Shown: positions 48,276-58,163 of the stretch, piece after piece
How the letters are laid out: each line of letters opens with the position of its first letter
Numbering within the stretch: position 1 is the first letter of the stretch
DNA from: Clonostachys chloroleuca
Lineage: Eukaryota > Ascomycota > Sordariomycetes > Hypocreales > Bionectriaceae
NCBI GenBank assembly: GCA_037952775.1
Contig: JBANAY010000003.1
Coordinates: 15,314,001-15,378,000, forward strand
DNA length: 64,000 nt
Reading direction: 5' to 3'
Translations under genes and position numbers: made by a program
The notes under the pieces: model-generated
The model's input: the letters and a program-made list of their open reading frames with translations, nothing else
Database searches by the model: none
What the model was told of the DNA's origin: nothing

Positions 48276-48641
48276 TGTTATGGCTGATGTGATGGTCAAG
48301 TAGGTAAGTAAGAAACAGAGAGGACTCGATGTGAAGAATTCGTAATATATTACTGGCTATTGGAGCGAAGGGGCCTTTTATAGGTACTATTGCAATCCTT
48401 TACGATCGAGACATAAACGAACTTGTCGGCTTTTCGGATCATGTCAGCTGCTAAGGACCTTTGAGTCATCGGGGTTAAAAGCCGAAAGAAAGCCTACAGG
48501 AATGCTGAGAGGCGAAAGGCTGCCAGAAGAGCGGGGCTGATTCCGAGTCATCGGAGCAAAAAGCCTCTGCGTCAGTCTTTCCAGCATCACCAGTTGTCAC
48601 AATTTATCGGGGGCCAGCGGTCTTCGGAGTAGCAAAACGAC
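48276..48641. promoter_or_regulatory. Divergent promoter region of the split-barrel and regulator genes
   Basis: The 366-bp gap holds both promoters. On the minus strand TATAAAAGG at 48374-48382 is a good TATA box for the split-barrel gene. Confidence 0.55.
48374..48382 (-). promoter_or_regulatory. TATA box of the split-barrel gene
   Basis: TATAAAAGG on the minus strand, roughly 100 bp before the ATG at 48275. Confidence 0.55.
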
Positions 48642-50735
48642 ATGCGGCCAGACCAGCCAAGGACGCCAAGACTTCGGCGGAAGAAGGCGACGGCTTGTCA
48701 AAGATGCAGAGCGAGAAAGCAAAGGTGCGATGCTCAGGACCAGGGGGCTTGCCGGAACTGCAGGTCAGCCAAAGCTGGTCAGTCATCTTCATTTTCGCAC
48801 TGATGTGTTGTAGTTGCTGAATGAAATTCTTAGAATGTGTACCCGCCACTTATGAGCCTACTGACACCTACTCGGTCTCGTATGTCGAGGATCTTGAGCA
48901 ACAGGTCGCGAATTTCCATGCTCGTCTCCCCCAACAGACTTCTGAGACGACGGCCCAAGTTCATACTGGTCCTGGTACCCTTCTGTCTCGAAACACACAA
49001 GAAAACATCTACGCAGAGGTCCAGGGCTTCAATGATCCCATAAACGCATTCTGTCTACCCCCAATACACTCCCACGAAAACACAGCCTTTCCCTTTGACT
49101 TCTCATACCCAGATGAGAACCTGTTCTCTATCGTCCAGGAACCAACTACACAAGTAATCAACACGGTAGAACCAAGAAGCTACTACACAGTAGACCCATC
49201 AGCGGACGCTGCAATGGCTGATGTTTCGGTTCGTGAAGGCGCTTCGTTCTTCCAGACGTACTTTGAGACCATTCACCCTCGCTATCCCTTTCTCGACGTG
49301 GAGGAGTGCAGCACAGCATACCTCAAATGGAAAACGGGCGAGATGAAAACCTGTAGCAACATAGACTGGCCCATGTGTCTTCTCAAGCTTGTATGTGCTC
49401 AGCCTGCTTTCATGACTCAAATTCACTGACGCGTGCAGATCATCGCTAATGGTGCCATCCTACAAAACGCATGGCTCGATCACACAGCCCGCCGACAGCG
49501 CCAGGGATTTGATGTTCAAGAACAAAGCATTCTATCGGATGACTCTTTGAACCCGTCTCAGAGAATCCAGTTTTTGCTTCTCCATGCGTTCCTCGCGCTC
49601 CATGGCGAAAACACTGAGCGGATCGTCCATATCGTCGGGGTGGCGATGCGTTTTGCCATCCTGCATGGCTTTCATCGCCTCACCAACGAGGGGACTCACG
49701 AAGCAGATATGAAGATCAAAGCTTGGTGGTCCATATACTGGTGAGATTGATACCTCGTTCCTGGGTAGCATCTATCTAACAATGTTTAAGCCTGGACAAA
49801 GTTGTGGCGATAACACTACGTATCCCCCTTATCCACCGGACGAATGGATTGAGACACCATCATACGAAGCCAAGCCCGACCCTCAATTCTTCATGCCCTG
49901 GGCTGCTGATGTACCGGGTCTCTCAGATGGAGTGCTCTACAATTTTGATCTACGTTATTTTGCCCATATGTGCCGCATCAGACGGCTTCACTCTGAGATA
50001 CTTACCACAACGCGACGACTACCTCCAGGTTCCGAGATCTTACGTCTACGTGAGTTGCGGGCCGAGATAGACAAATGGGCTAAGAGTGATGAGGTGTTTG
50101 CGAATTGGTATGTGTTTGAGACTTAGAACTTTACTGGGCTGACAACAGAAGCAGTCATCCGAATAGGGAGGGGCATGCAAGCCCTCTGGGCGTGGTTTAC
50201 GTCGGACACATGACCCGAGTCCTGCTGTACAGCTCTGTTTCCATCGAGGCCTCATCGGAAATCGTTGATGAGCTTCTTCAAATCTGCTGCGACGCTTGTG
50301 CAACATTTAGAGCTCTCCAAAAGAGAAAACATCTGCCCAGGCACTGGTTTGATGTACGTTAATCAACAAGGAAAAACGCAACGGTGTGCTGATCTTCTTA
50401 AGATGCTCTTTATATTCCAAATAGGTGTCACGATGATATACATCGTCTGGCGGCGGGACATTCCGTTATCAAAGGCTGTTGACCGTGCCATTAGAGACTG
50501 CACTGCCATACTCTCTATATTCGCTGACCGGTCGCAGAATGCAGACGTGTACCGCGACTGCATAGACCTTCTTGCGAGCAGTGTATCGAGAGCTACTCAG
50601 CCGGTAAGCATCGACGCGGAATCTAGGCGGGAGCTTGCAGTACTGGTTGGCCAGGTTGAGGAAAACAGGCTTGCTTCTCATATACATTCCCAACTGTTGG
50701 ATATGTGCAAGGACAACACGATTGATGGTCAATAA
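48642..50735 (+). CDS. Zn(II)2Cys6 transcription factor, frame broken by one base
   Basis: Six exons (48642-48777, 48834-49390, 49439-49740, 49791-50107, about 50152-50353, 50403-50735) encode about 615 residues. The zinc cluster is split by intron 1: ACQRCRARKQRC, then seven residues, CRNC, and RSAKAEC across the junction (C2C6C7C2C6C). A short coiled linker VSYVEDLEQQVANFHARL follows. The transcription-factor domain includes FFQTYFETIHPRYPFLD, IKAWWSIYCLDKVVAI and LGVVYVGHMTRVLLYSS. In exon 4 the frame slips at the C-run 49824-49828: CLDKVVAITLRIP continues one base out with PYPPDEWIETPSYEAKPD. The first exon and zinc finger are easily overlooked. It probably controls the divergent split-barrel gene; this is inferred. 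Confidence 0.86.
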
Positions 50736-51620
50736 AGAAACAAAGTCCTTGATTCTGATGAAATAGTGTTCTACTTATAAAAAAAAGAGGCAGAAAACAG
50801 GAAAAGAGTAGAAAAATCCTTCATTATTCTGCTTCAACAGGAAGATTGCTAGCATGGCTCAATTCGAACCCACCATTGGTGATCTAAGTGACCCTTAAGC
50901 CAAAATGCATGTTTCGGATGTTCTCTTAAGAACGCGATATCCGGTTCTATAGTTAGTAATCCAAGTCTCATTTTCATATCGATATCCCAGCGCTATTGGT
51001 AGGGTGAGTACTTCCATCTGCCCTTTTAGGCACTCGTTGAACTTCCCTCCCTCCCATATAAATGGCCGTTTCGCAAGTCCCATCTATAGAGAATTTAGAG
51101 GAAACACTTATGGAGACCACTGCAAGCTGTAGGCGGTCTAATCGACCAGGAGAAAGAGATATTGTATTTTGAAATCGCGTTTGGAACTCCTAAACTCTGG
51201 GAACGATCGATGACGTTCATCCGCAGCTGAAACTTTGAGAGAAGGTCACCAGACCATCAAACATGCTGGATTTTGATTGTGTTACCTTCAGCATCTTCGG
51301 AGTACTTTGGGGTATCTCAACTGCGCACATTACCGCTAAACGATGCGAGTGTTTTGCCTGTAGGTACCTGCAAATACCTGTGCGACCACCAGAGTGAATG
51401 TCTGCCTGAGGCTGCTCCCCAAACTCGCCTGCATCTCTCCTTCCGTCTTTTCATTTTTCTTTTCTCTCTTTTCTCCTGCATTCTTCCACCCAAAGATCCA
51501 AATTCTACACAGATCATCGTTCACCGTCCTTGAACAATCTACAATCTGCCATCATCTGCCCAGTTACAGAGACACCACTCCAGATCTCCCCTCCACCGTC
51601 CCCTCCTGAACTCCTCCATT
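50736..51620. other. Intergenic region
   Basis: Nothing coding recognised. The last 200 bases are CT-rich (near 51430-51600), typical of a fungal promoter and 5' leader for the MYND gene. Confidence 0.5.
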
Positions 51621-52415
51621 ATGGGTCGCTGGGGACATCGTAAGCTCGTCGACTAACTGCATGCCGTTTCTCAGCTGCCATCATTGCTAATCACATTCCC
51701 TCCCAGGTCTTTTCGAAGGTGACCATGACATTGACATTGCCTGCGATCTAGGCGAGACTCTCAAGGGCAAACCCCTCAGACTGAGCAGAATGGTCCACCA
51801 AACCGACATGCTAGCCCCTCAAGAAGCCCTAACGTTCTACCAAACAGACGAGTACAAACCCATCCTCGAACAAGATGTCGCCGACGTCCGCGCCCAGCTC
51901 GATTCGGGTCTCGGAGACTGCTTCTTCGAGAAAGTCCTCGCCCAAGCCAAGCAGAACACCTTTGACGGCCCATACCGAATCATCATCGCCGGGGCCCTCA
52001 TGATGCGCGCAGGTGCCAAGATCAAGCCAAACCACATCCAGTACCTCCGTGGGCTGGTTCCCAAAATCCACTGCAACCATCGCTTTGCCCTGCCCGTGTT
52101 TGACCAGGGATTCCGTGAGCCAGGTCGGGTTCAGTTCCTCAACGCCTTGAATAACTATGCCGCCGGTGCCCCGCGAGACTTCCAGGCGCCCAGCTGCTTC
52201 ACGTGTGGGCGGAGCGAGGTTGATCTTGGATTCGCTCCCAAGAGGTGCTCACGCTGCCGCGGCGCCTGGTATTGCTCCCAGGTATGTCCTCTCTCCCTTT
52301 ATCCCGCGGATCAAGAATAAGCACTTGCACCATTTAGAAATGCCAGAAAGCGCAGTGGGCCAACCACAAACCTGCTTGCATCCCGCCCGAGAAGAAGTTC
52401 ATGCTCAATGTTTAG
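51621..52415 (+). CDS. MYND-type zinc finger protein
   Basis: Three exons (51621-51639, 51707-52281, 52338-52415) encode 223 residues. The first exon is only 19 nt (MGRWGH), joined in frame to RLFEGDHDIDIACDLGETL. The C-terminal MYND finger is complete only after splicing: CFTCGRSEVDLGF, CSRCRGAWYCSQ, then KCQKAQWANHKPAC, giving the usual C-x2-C ... C-x2-C ... C-x3-C ... H-x3-C ligands. MYND fingers mediate protein-protein contacts. The N-terminal region (EALTFYQTDEYKPILEQDV, IIIAGALMMRAGAKIKP) is shared with fungal proteins of unknown function. Confidence 0.9.
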
Positions 52416-52641
52416 ACAGGAAGCTGGACACTCAACTCCAAAAGGGGTGGGAATAGTTTGCCTATGAATGAGTGGCATTGAAGTGAGAACGGATATTTTG
52501 GGAGACAATGACTACGTTCCTCAAATTTCGAGTTAATCTAGTCGATAAAACCTCAATATATTAATCTATTGGGGCTATGTCTGTGTTGGTGTCGCCACCT
52601 AACAGTTTCCAGCTTCACAGGTAAAAGGGATAAATCAAGAC

Positions 52642-52994
52642 TGTTGCTTCTAACTAGTAATTACAAGGGGGATCTGTGGCCCCTTATATCTCTGAGAATC
52701 CCTCGATCGTATTCTCATGCGAGCAGCCCGGTCTCGGGCTCGTAAGGTCCTTCCGATATCCCTCTGGCTAGTAATTGCTATGGATATTCATATCCGGATA
52801 ACCGAGATTATAATGTTCCTTCAAGCCGTGTATTCAATAGGATCAGAACGCTCTTCGAGGTATCGGGCCTGCGCCGATCTCTCGGTATTAGGTTGATCGT
52901 CAGGTCAGTAGGTTCGCGATCAATCCTACCGGCTAGGGTTGCTCGAGCCGATAGGTTAGGGCTCTGATGATCGGTTCCAGTTTAGGTTATAACA
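52642..52994 (-). repeat. Probable LTR of a decayed Copia-type retrotransposon
   Basis: The 353-bp block starts TGTTGCTTCTAAC and ends GGTTATAACA, giving TGTT...AACA ends. Read on the minus strand it starts TGTTATAACC, contains GATATAAGGGG that could act as a TATA element, and is preceded by a purine block (CCAGAGGGG) as expected for a polypurine tract before a 3' LTR. No matching 5-bp target duplication is found at its edges, and no second LTR is in the window. Confidence 0.4.
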
Positions 52995-53529
52995 TTCTAA
53001 CCTAGCTAACTGACCCCTCTGGGGTAAACTGATCCCTCTAGGTCTGTTACATTATAGCTACGGCTATCGTGTGATTGAACCTTACTTTCACCTTTGAAGC
53101 CGGGCCGGCTTCTACGGAATTCCTAATGTTAGTTAATAGTAAATTGTATGTGTATTCGAACAGGCTAGGCTGCGGGCTTCAACGTTCGTGGATTATCTCG
53201 GTAGTTGACGATACCTTCCTATCGCCCACTTGGCTCCAACAGTCTGATAGTAAGACCTTTGATCTTACGTTGCCACGCTTCTAACTTGTAACCAAGAAAT
53301 AAAAACATTGAACACAGACGATAGATACTAATATCTAATTAACTGATGTTCACTTTGACTCAACTGCATGCTCTCCACTGATACCTTAGAAATGGTTGGA
53401 TATGATTCGTGGTGGAGGTATGCGTCAGCAATGACACTCAAGATGCCAAACCCGACCAGTAGCGGGAAATGGCAGAATCGTCGGGAAAAGGACAATAATT
53501 GATAATCAACTCTCAGAGTCGGAAAAAGA

Positions 53530-53537
53530 TATATAAA
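53530..53537 (+). promoter_or_regulatory. TATA box of the SDR gene
   Basis: TATATAAA lies about 135 bp before the ATG at 53671. Confidence 0.5.
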
Positions 53538-53670
53538 TCACTCTGTCTCAATACCTGGGCTTGCAACCCCTACAATATAATCACCCATACGAATAATTCC
53601 TTTCTCAGGCTCTGTATTCACCGCAAACGACTTGACATTCATCTACCACCACCAACGAACAAACACCACC

Positions 53671-54510
53671 ATGGCTCCTTTAATTTGGTTCATCACTGGC
53701 GGCAATTCGGGTTTCGGCCTACTGCTTGCACAGCATGCCCTAGCCAAGGGTGACACTGTCATCGCTACGGCAAGGAGCGTCGCCAAATTCCCAAAGGCCC
53801 TCCAAACCTCCTCCGCAGTCCTCGTGCAGATCGAAATGACAGCGTCCGAGGCCGAGATTTCCAGCATCATCGATAACACCGTCGAAAAACACGGCCGCAT
53901 CGATGTCCTCGTAAACAACGCCGGGTTCGGCCACATGGGCGCCGTCGAGGAGATATCCTCCCAGGAGGTCCGGTACCAGTTCGACGTAAACTTCTTCGGC
54001 CTGTACAACTTCACGAGAGCCGTGATCCCCCACATGAGGAAGCAAGGGTCCGGGGTGATTGTCCAACTCTCCAGCGGGGCTGGTCTCCTCGGCGGTCCGG
54101 GCGGGGCAGTCTACTGTGCGTCCAAGTTTGCCGTCGAGGGGCTCACGGAGAGCATGGCCTTGGAGCTGCAGCCGTTTGGCATCAGAGTCCATCTAGTGGA
54201 GCCGGGCATCTTCAGGACTGACTTCTTGAAACCAGCGGCGGAGGGAAGGAACTTGGGACAGAAGAAGGAAGGGTATGTTGACATTGGCAGCGCCATGGGT
54301 GCCATACACGGGAGCCAGCCTGGCAATCCACAGCTTGGGGTGGAGAGGATTTACGAGTTGGTGACGGGCACGGGGATGGCTGCCGGCTTGCAGGACCAGT
54401 TGAGGATGCCAATGGGGTCGGACTGTTACGGCATGTTGAAGAAGAAGGTGGCTATGCTCAGTGAGAGCATTGAGAAGTTTGAAAAGATCACGGCCAGCAC
54501 GGATTACTAG
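53671..54510 (+). CDS. Short-chain dehydrogenase/reductase (classical SDR)
   Basis: A single exon encodes 279 residues; the ATG at 53671 sits in a good context (CCACCATGG) and puts the Rossmann strand at the N-terminus. Classical SDR motifs are present: TGGNSGFG for the cofactor (residues about 9-16), NNAGFG, the catalytic Ser in VQLSSGAGLLGG, and YCASK with the catalytic Tyr and Lys. VEPGIFRTDF follows as the usual P-G turn. Arg in ATARSVAKF after strand 2 favours NADP(H). The subgroup resembles fungal reductases of unknown substrate. The nearby arrestin and oxidoreductase genes give no pathway hint. Confidence 0.93.
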   Translation: MAPLIWFITGGNSGFGLLLAQHALAKGDTVIATARSVAKFPKALQTSSAVLVQIEMTASEAEISSIIDNTVEKHGRIDVLVNNAGFGHMGAVEEISSQEVRYQFDVNFFGLYNFTRAVIPHMRKQGSGVIVQLSSGAGLLGGPGGAVYCASKFAVEGLTESMALELQPFGIRVHLVEPGIFRTDFLKPAAEGRNLGQKKEGYVDIGSAMGAIHGSQPGNPQLGVERIYELVTGTGMAAGLQDQLRMPMGSDCYGMLKKKVAMLSESIEKFEKITASTDY

Positions 54511-54918
54511 AAAGGCAATCTTAGCTTAACACTGAGTACCAAAGCTGATGTATCCTAGTTTTGGATCGAGATGAATGAAAGAGTGATAGATAAATATACC
54601 TAGAAAGAGTATACGGAAAAGAGACAGAATAATAGAGTTTAACAACAACGAAGCTGCCAGGGCCCGACAATTCAACCCAATGAATATCTAGAAAGAGTAT
54701 AAAGAACCGCGTTTTCTTATGGAAATTAAGGCAATAGTGTCTTAATTCCGCCCTTTTGTTTCCACACCTTGCTCCAACGATCCTCAGAGTAGGAGCCGCT
54801 ATGTGGGCAGGGTATCAGAGGCTATTCTCCCTCAATAATCGCTTTAATTAAATATTGTGCATTTAATGTCACAATAACCAAACAGTCTCGCTCGCAGTTT
54901 AAAACAAAATAACCCCTA
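54511..54918. other. Tail-to-tail intergenic region carrying the repeat copy B
   Basis: Holds the 3' flanks of the SDR and arrestin genes and the 54600-54701 element; nothing else recognised. Confidence 0.5.
54600..54701 (-). mobile_element. Candidate small retroposed element, copy B, with 14-bp target duplications
   Basis: CTAGAAAGAGTATA occurs exactly at 54600-54613 and 54688-54701; allowing one mismatch the repeat extends to 18 bp (from 54596 and 54684). The 74 bp between them match copy A at 45.4 kb on the opposite strand, with mostly transition differences. The common core reads, on the + strand, GAAGCTGCCAGGGCCCGAC here and GAAGCTGCCAGAGCCCGAC in the complement of copy A. This copy is shorter than copy A at one end only. 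Confidence 0.55.
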
Positions 54919-56322
54919 CTACAACTTATCGTTCGAGGGTGCTGCGTCATTCATGTTTACTCGCTTTTCAATAGCGGCAATATCAGCCTTACTCGATTCC
55001 GCGATTTCAGAGGTTCCTTTATCAGATGCTCCCTGCTTGCTATCTTCCCTCTGTGCCTCGGCGAAGCTTGGGGGAGGGGCCATCTCATCCGGCGGTACAA
55101 TCCATGACTGTGCCGTCTCGCCATCCAGTCCCACCTGCCCGTTGGCTCCGGCGCTGCTGGCTGGGATCACGACCACCTCTTGAGCTGCGCGGGCGGTGAA
55201 GCTTTCCCCGGCTATCTCAATTTTGGCCTTCCAAGACAATGTATGGCTGACTCGGACGTTGAATGTGGTGAATCCTGGTGATACTCTGGCCGGAAGACGA
55301 AGTCGAATCACACTGCCGACATCTACCGGGGGAGTATTGCCTATCGCGCAGGGGATCTCAACTGACAGCGGACGGTCTCCAAACCCTTCGCTCTGCAGAT
55401 CCAACTCGTCGCTCCAGTATGCTTCGTGGGGGCGGAATACACCTTCGCATCTGATGTTGCAGTGTGTCTCCAACGTGGCTCTGAAGGTTACGAGCTTCGC
55501 CTTTTGGGGCACATCCCGGATAAGTTCGGTTGTAGCCGACCACATAGGCACGATACGCATAGGGAAGGGTATGGGAGAATTGCTGATTTGGAGTAACCTT
55601 GGCGCAGCGAGCTCTATATTAAACGCGAATCTCGGAACTGACGAGCTTCCAAAAAACTTCTTCATCTTCTCCTTCTTAGATAGTTCCACATTCTCCATGC
55701 CCGGGACCAGACGCTGAGTGGAGACAGATTGCTGAATCCTACGGCCGAGTGGGTTGAAATCAGCGACTGGAGGGTTGGGGTTGAGGGGCGTGACATGAAT
55801 TGGCACGACGGCGGTTTCCGTGTGCCACGAGCCTTTTCGCTGGTACCGGATGGTAGCTTCGATGTAGTACTCAATGAAAGCCTCTCTTCGGCCATATCCA
55901 GAGCTGAAAGAAGCAGGAAGGGCCATCTGGCCGACCGATGCAGGGTCAATAGGGATATATGACTCGGCTGCGTCATACCGCTGCGGAAACAGACGCGGAT
56001 CGATGTTTGTGGGAATGGTGATGGCGAACCCCCATTGCTGTGGCTCACCAGCGCCTTCGGGGATATGCACCGGCCCCTGGAACACCTTCTGGCCTGAATT
56101 GAGAAGGTTGAAGCGCCCGCGGTAGGTGTGGCTATTGTTGTTCCTTCTCACGACCATTTTGGATTTGGTCCGGCCACGGAGCACGACATCGAGGGTGGCT
56201 TCAGGGCAGACCATAGCATTCCTCCGATTGATGGTCCCGATGACGGTGTCTCCGGGGAGGTAGTTGGCCCGTTCGACCTGGACGCCCAGGTCGTGGTTCG
56301 ATTTTGCATATGTTGAGGGCAT
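54919..56322 (-). CDS. Arrestin-like protein (ART-type adaptor)
   Basis: A single exon encodes 467 residues from the first in-frame ATG (56322). Residues about 10-160 form an arrestin N-like sandwich (VERANYLPGDTVIGTINRRN, YRGRFNLLNSGQKVFQGPVH), and a second beta-rich domain follows to about residue 380 (RLRLPARVSPGFTTFNVRVS). The C-terminal tail is disordered and contains PPPSFAEAQ, a near match to a PPxY-type ubiquitin-ligase site but with Phe. Fungal arrestin-related adaptors bring Rsp5-type ligases to plasma-membrane transporters. The absence of a canonical PPxY makes that role uncertain. TTTATATA on the minus strand about 25-40 bp before the ATG may be a TATA box. Confidence 0.85.
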   Translation of the reverse strand: MPSTYAKSNHDLGVQVERANYLPGDTVIGTINRRNAMVCPEATLDVVLRGRTKSKMVVRRNNNSHTYRGRFNLLNSGQKVFQGPVHIPEGAGEPQQWGFAITIPTNIDPRLFPQRYDAAESYIPIDPASVGQMALPASFSSGYGRREAFIEYYIEATIRYQRKGSWHTETAVVPIHVTPLNPNPPVADFNPLGRRIQQSVSTQRLVPGMENVELSKKEKMKKFFGSSSVPRFAFNIELAAPRLLQISNSPIPFPMRIVPMWSATTELIRDVPQKAKLVTFRATLETHCNIRCEGVFRPHEAYWSDELDLQSEGFGDRPLSVEIPCAIGNTPPVDVGSVIRLRLPARVSPGFTTFNVRVSHTLSWKAKIEIAGESFTARAAQEVVVIPASSAGANGQVGLDGETAQSWIVPPDEMAPPPSFAEAQREDSKQGASDKGTSEIAESSKADIAAIEKRVNMNDAAPSNDKL

Positions 56323-56850
56323 CTTGGGCGGAGCTGATGAACAATGTTTCAATGGTATATAAAGGCAACAAGGCTGGAAGGTTGAAAGCTGATCATGTCA
56401 TGAAGTTGAAGGATTCAAACAACGTCATTTTATTTGATGCGCGTGGCGCAGCAGCTAAAGCGCTATAATTTTAGCGCTTTCTAGGGAGGCAGGACGATCC
56501 TCTGCGCCTTCCTCAGCATTTATTAAGTTCTTAGCTACCCTACGCCGCCAAGTGGGTGACATTTATTATCTTTTATAGCTAGCTATAAAATTACTAAAAT
56601 AAGACTAAAGTAACCGAATATACAGGCCAAAATATTAATGTTCTCTAATATCTTTAGAATAAGCTACTTATTTCGATATTCAGATATTTATTCGGGTATT
56701 TATTTAGGTAGTTATTTGGGTCTCAATTTGGGTATAACTATTTCCTGTAGCCGCACTTCCACATCGCAATAATCACAATACATTCGAGACTTTGTTTGCT
56801 CACTACTGCTATCCAGCACAATCATTAATGCTATCGCTCGTTGACTCGCA
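56323..56850. other. AT-rich intergenic region with hairpin and short repeats
   Basis: Contains a perfect 9-bp inverted repeat at 56457-56480 and, from about 56660 to 56740, loosely repeated units of the form TATTTATT-GGGTA-TTATTT. No gene seen. Confidence 0.5.
56457..56480. repeat. Perfect inverted repeat followed by CTAG
   Basis: AAAGCGCTA, a 6-nt spacer and TAGCGCTTT form a hairpin directly followed by CTAG. A second inverted pair, GGCGCAG and CTGCGCC, flanks it. This may be a mobile-element terminus. Confidence 0.6.
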
Positions 56851-58163
56851 TCATTTCCCATCAGCAGCCTGCCTCGATGGCCGGATGGGCAAGCCGCCCT
56901 TATCGTAGGCCATGTCAATCATCCTCATCTGCGCAATGCTGTCTTCTCCCGTCACCCACGTCCTGGCCTCTCTCCCCTTGACGCGATTGACGAACTGCTC
57001 CAGCTGATGCCTGTAGCTCATCCACCAGTCCTCTCCAGGGCCCTCCAGGCCAGCCTCTTTGAAAGTATACGCCTTGCGCGACGTCTTTTCAGTCCACTTC
57101 TTGATCACCCTGCCGGTCTCCGACTCTCGCAGCTCGAAGCTGTCCTCGATGTCGATCCGATGCCAGAAAGTCCCGACCATGAAATTGAAGAGCACCACTT
57201 TCCGAGTCACCCACTTCTCCTGGCCCGAGGGCAGGCCCTCCTCCTCTACCTTGGTCTGTCGGTGTGTGACGGCCACGCGAGGCGCCCCGAACTGTGTCAG
57301 CTTGGCCTGGAGACTGCCCTCGGAGGTGGCCGTTCCCCCATTTGCCATGCGCCACTTCACGTTCCAGCCCTGCTCGATCTTGCCTTCTGTGCCTGGCATG
57401 ATGTCGAAGTTTGCCTCGAGGCACTCCTCCGGCTCGACGCCAAACGTCTGCCGCAGCGCACTGACGCCGTAAGCGCCGAGGTCCATGAGCGCGCCGCCCG
57501 CCAGGCTGAATTGGAACCGGATGTCGTCCTTGCCGAAGATGATGGAGGGCACGAACCCGGAGGTGCGTGCCGACTCGATGTTCGGTTGATCGAGAAGCGT
57601 CAGGAAGAGCTGCCAGTGGGGCTGGAAGCGGTAGTGGAATGCCTCGAGGATGACGGGGCTGTTGGGCTGCTTCAGGAGCGGCGAGTTGAACAACAGCTCG
57701 GCCTCCTTGGAATTGGAGACTGACGGCTTCTCCACGAGCACATGCTTGCCTGCCTGCAGGGCCTTGATCGCCCACTCATAGTGCAGCCCGTTGGGGAGAG
57801 GGATGTAGACGCAGTCGATCTTGGGATCGTCGAGGATGGCCTGGTAGCTGTCCTTGACCTCGTAGATGCCGTGCTTGGCTGCGTAGGCTGTGGCCTTGGC
57901 GCGGTCGCGTGCTGCGACAGCTTGGATGACGACCTCGGGGTGCGACTTGGCGGGGGAGATGAACGCATACGGCCTGGAGAGGGGTGTTAGCTGCTTGAGT
58001 GCCGGACACGATTCATCCAGCCTTGGTTCCGGGGAGTGTTTGCGTACGCGACGTTGGCAGCGCCCAGGATGCCAAAGTGCAGGGCTTGGTCGCTCTTTGT
58101 CGCAGCAGGTGGGCTCACCGTCGCACGGTAGTTTCGGCGCAACAGTCCTACTAGCTGTGACAT
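56851..58163 (-). CDS. Gfo/Idh/MocA family NAD(P)-dependent oxidoreductase
   Basis: Two exons (58163-58048, 57973-56851; intron 57974-58047) encode 412 residues. The N-terminal Rossmann domain shows LHFGILGAANVA, joined across the intron to PYAFISPAKSHPEVVIQAVA, then DCVYIPLPNGLHYEWA and KHVLVEKPS, which holds the conserved E-K-P with the catalytic Lys. The C-terminal alpha/beta domain includes EAFHYRFQPHW and GGALMDLGAYGV. The group includes D-xylose 1-dehydrogenase and dihydrodiol dehydrogenase-like enzymes that oxidise sugars with NAD(P). The exact sugar is unknown. The frame is intact throughout. Confidence 0.93.

Larger units (their letters stand above)
52416..53670. other. Intergenic region with LTR-like remnant and SDR promoter
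   Basis: Contains the candidate LTR (52642-52994), flanking sequence to about 53300 with stop-rich frames that may be internal retroelement debris, and the promoter of the SDR gene. Confidence 0.5.

Noticed and set aside
55196..55717. Plus-strand frame of 173 codons opposite the arrestin gene
   Set aside because: Antisense to a clear single-exon arrestin domain protein, with no family match.
57007..57723. Plus-strand frame of 238 codons opposite the Gfo/Idh/MocA gene
   Set aside because: It is an antisense shadow of an intact, well-matched oxidoreductase exon; GC-rich third positions make such frames common.
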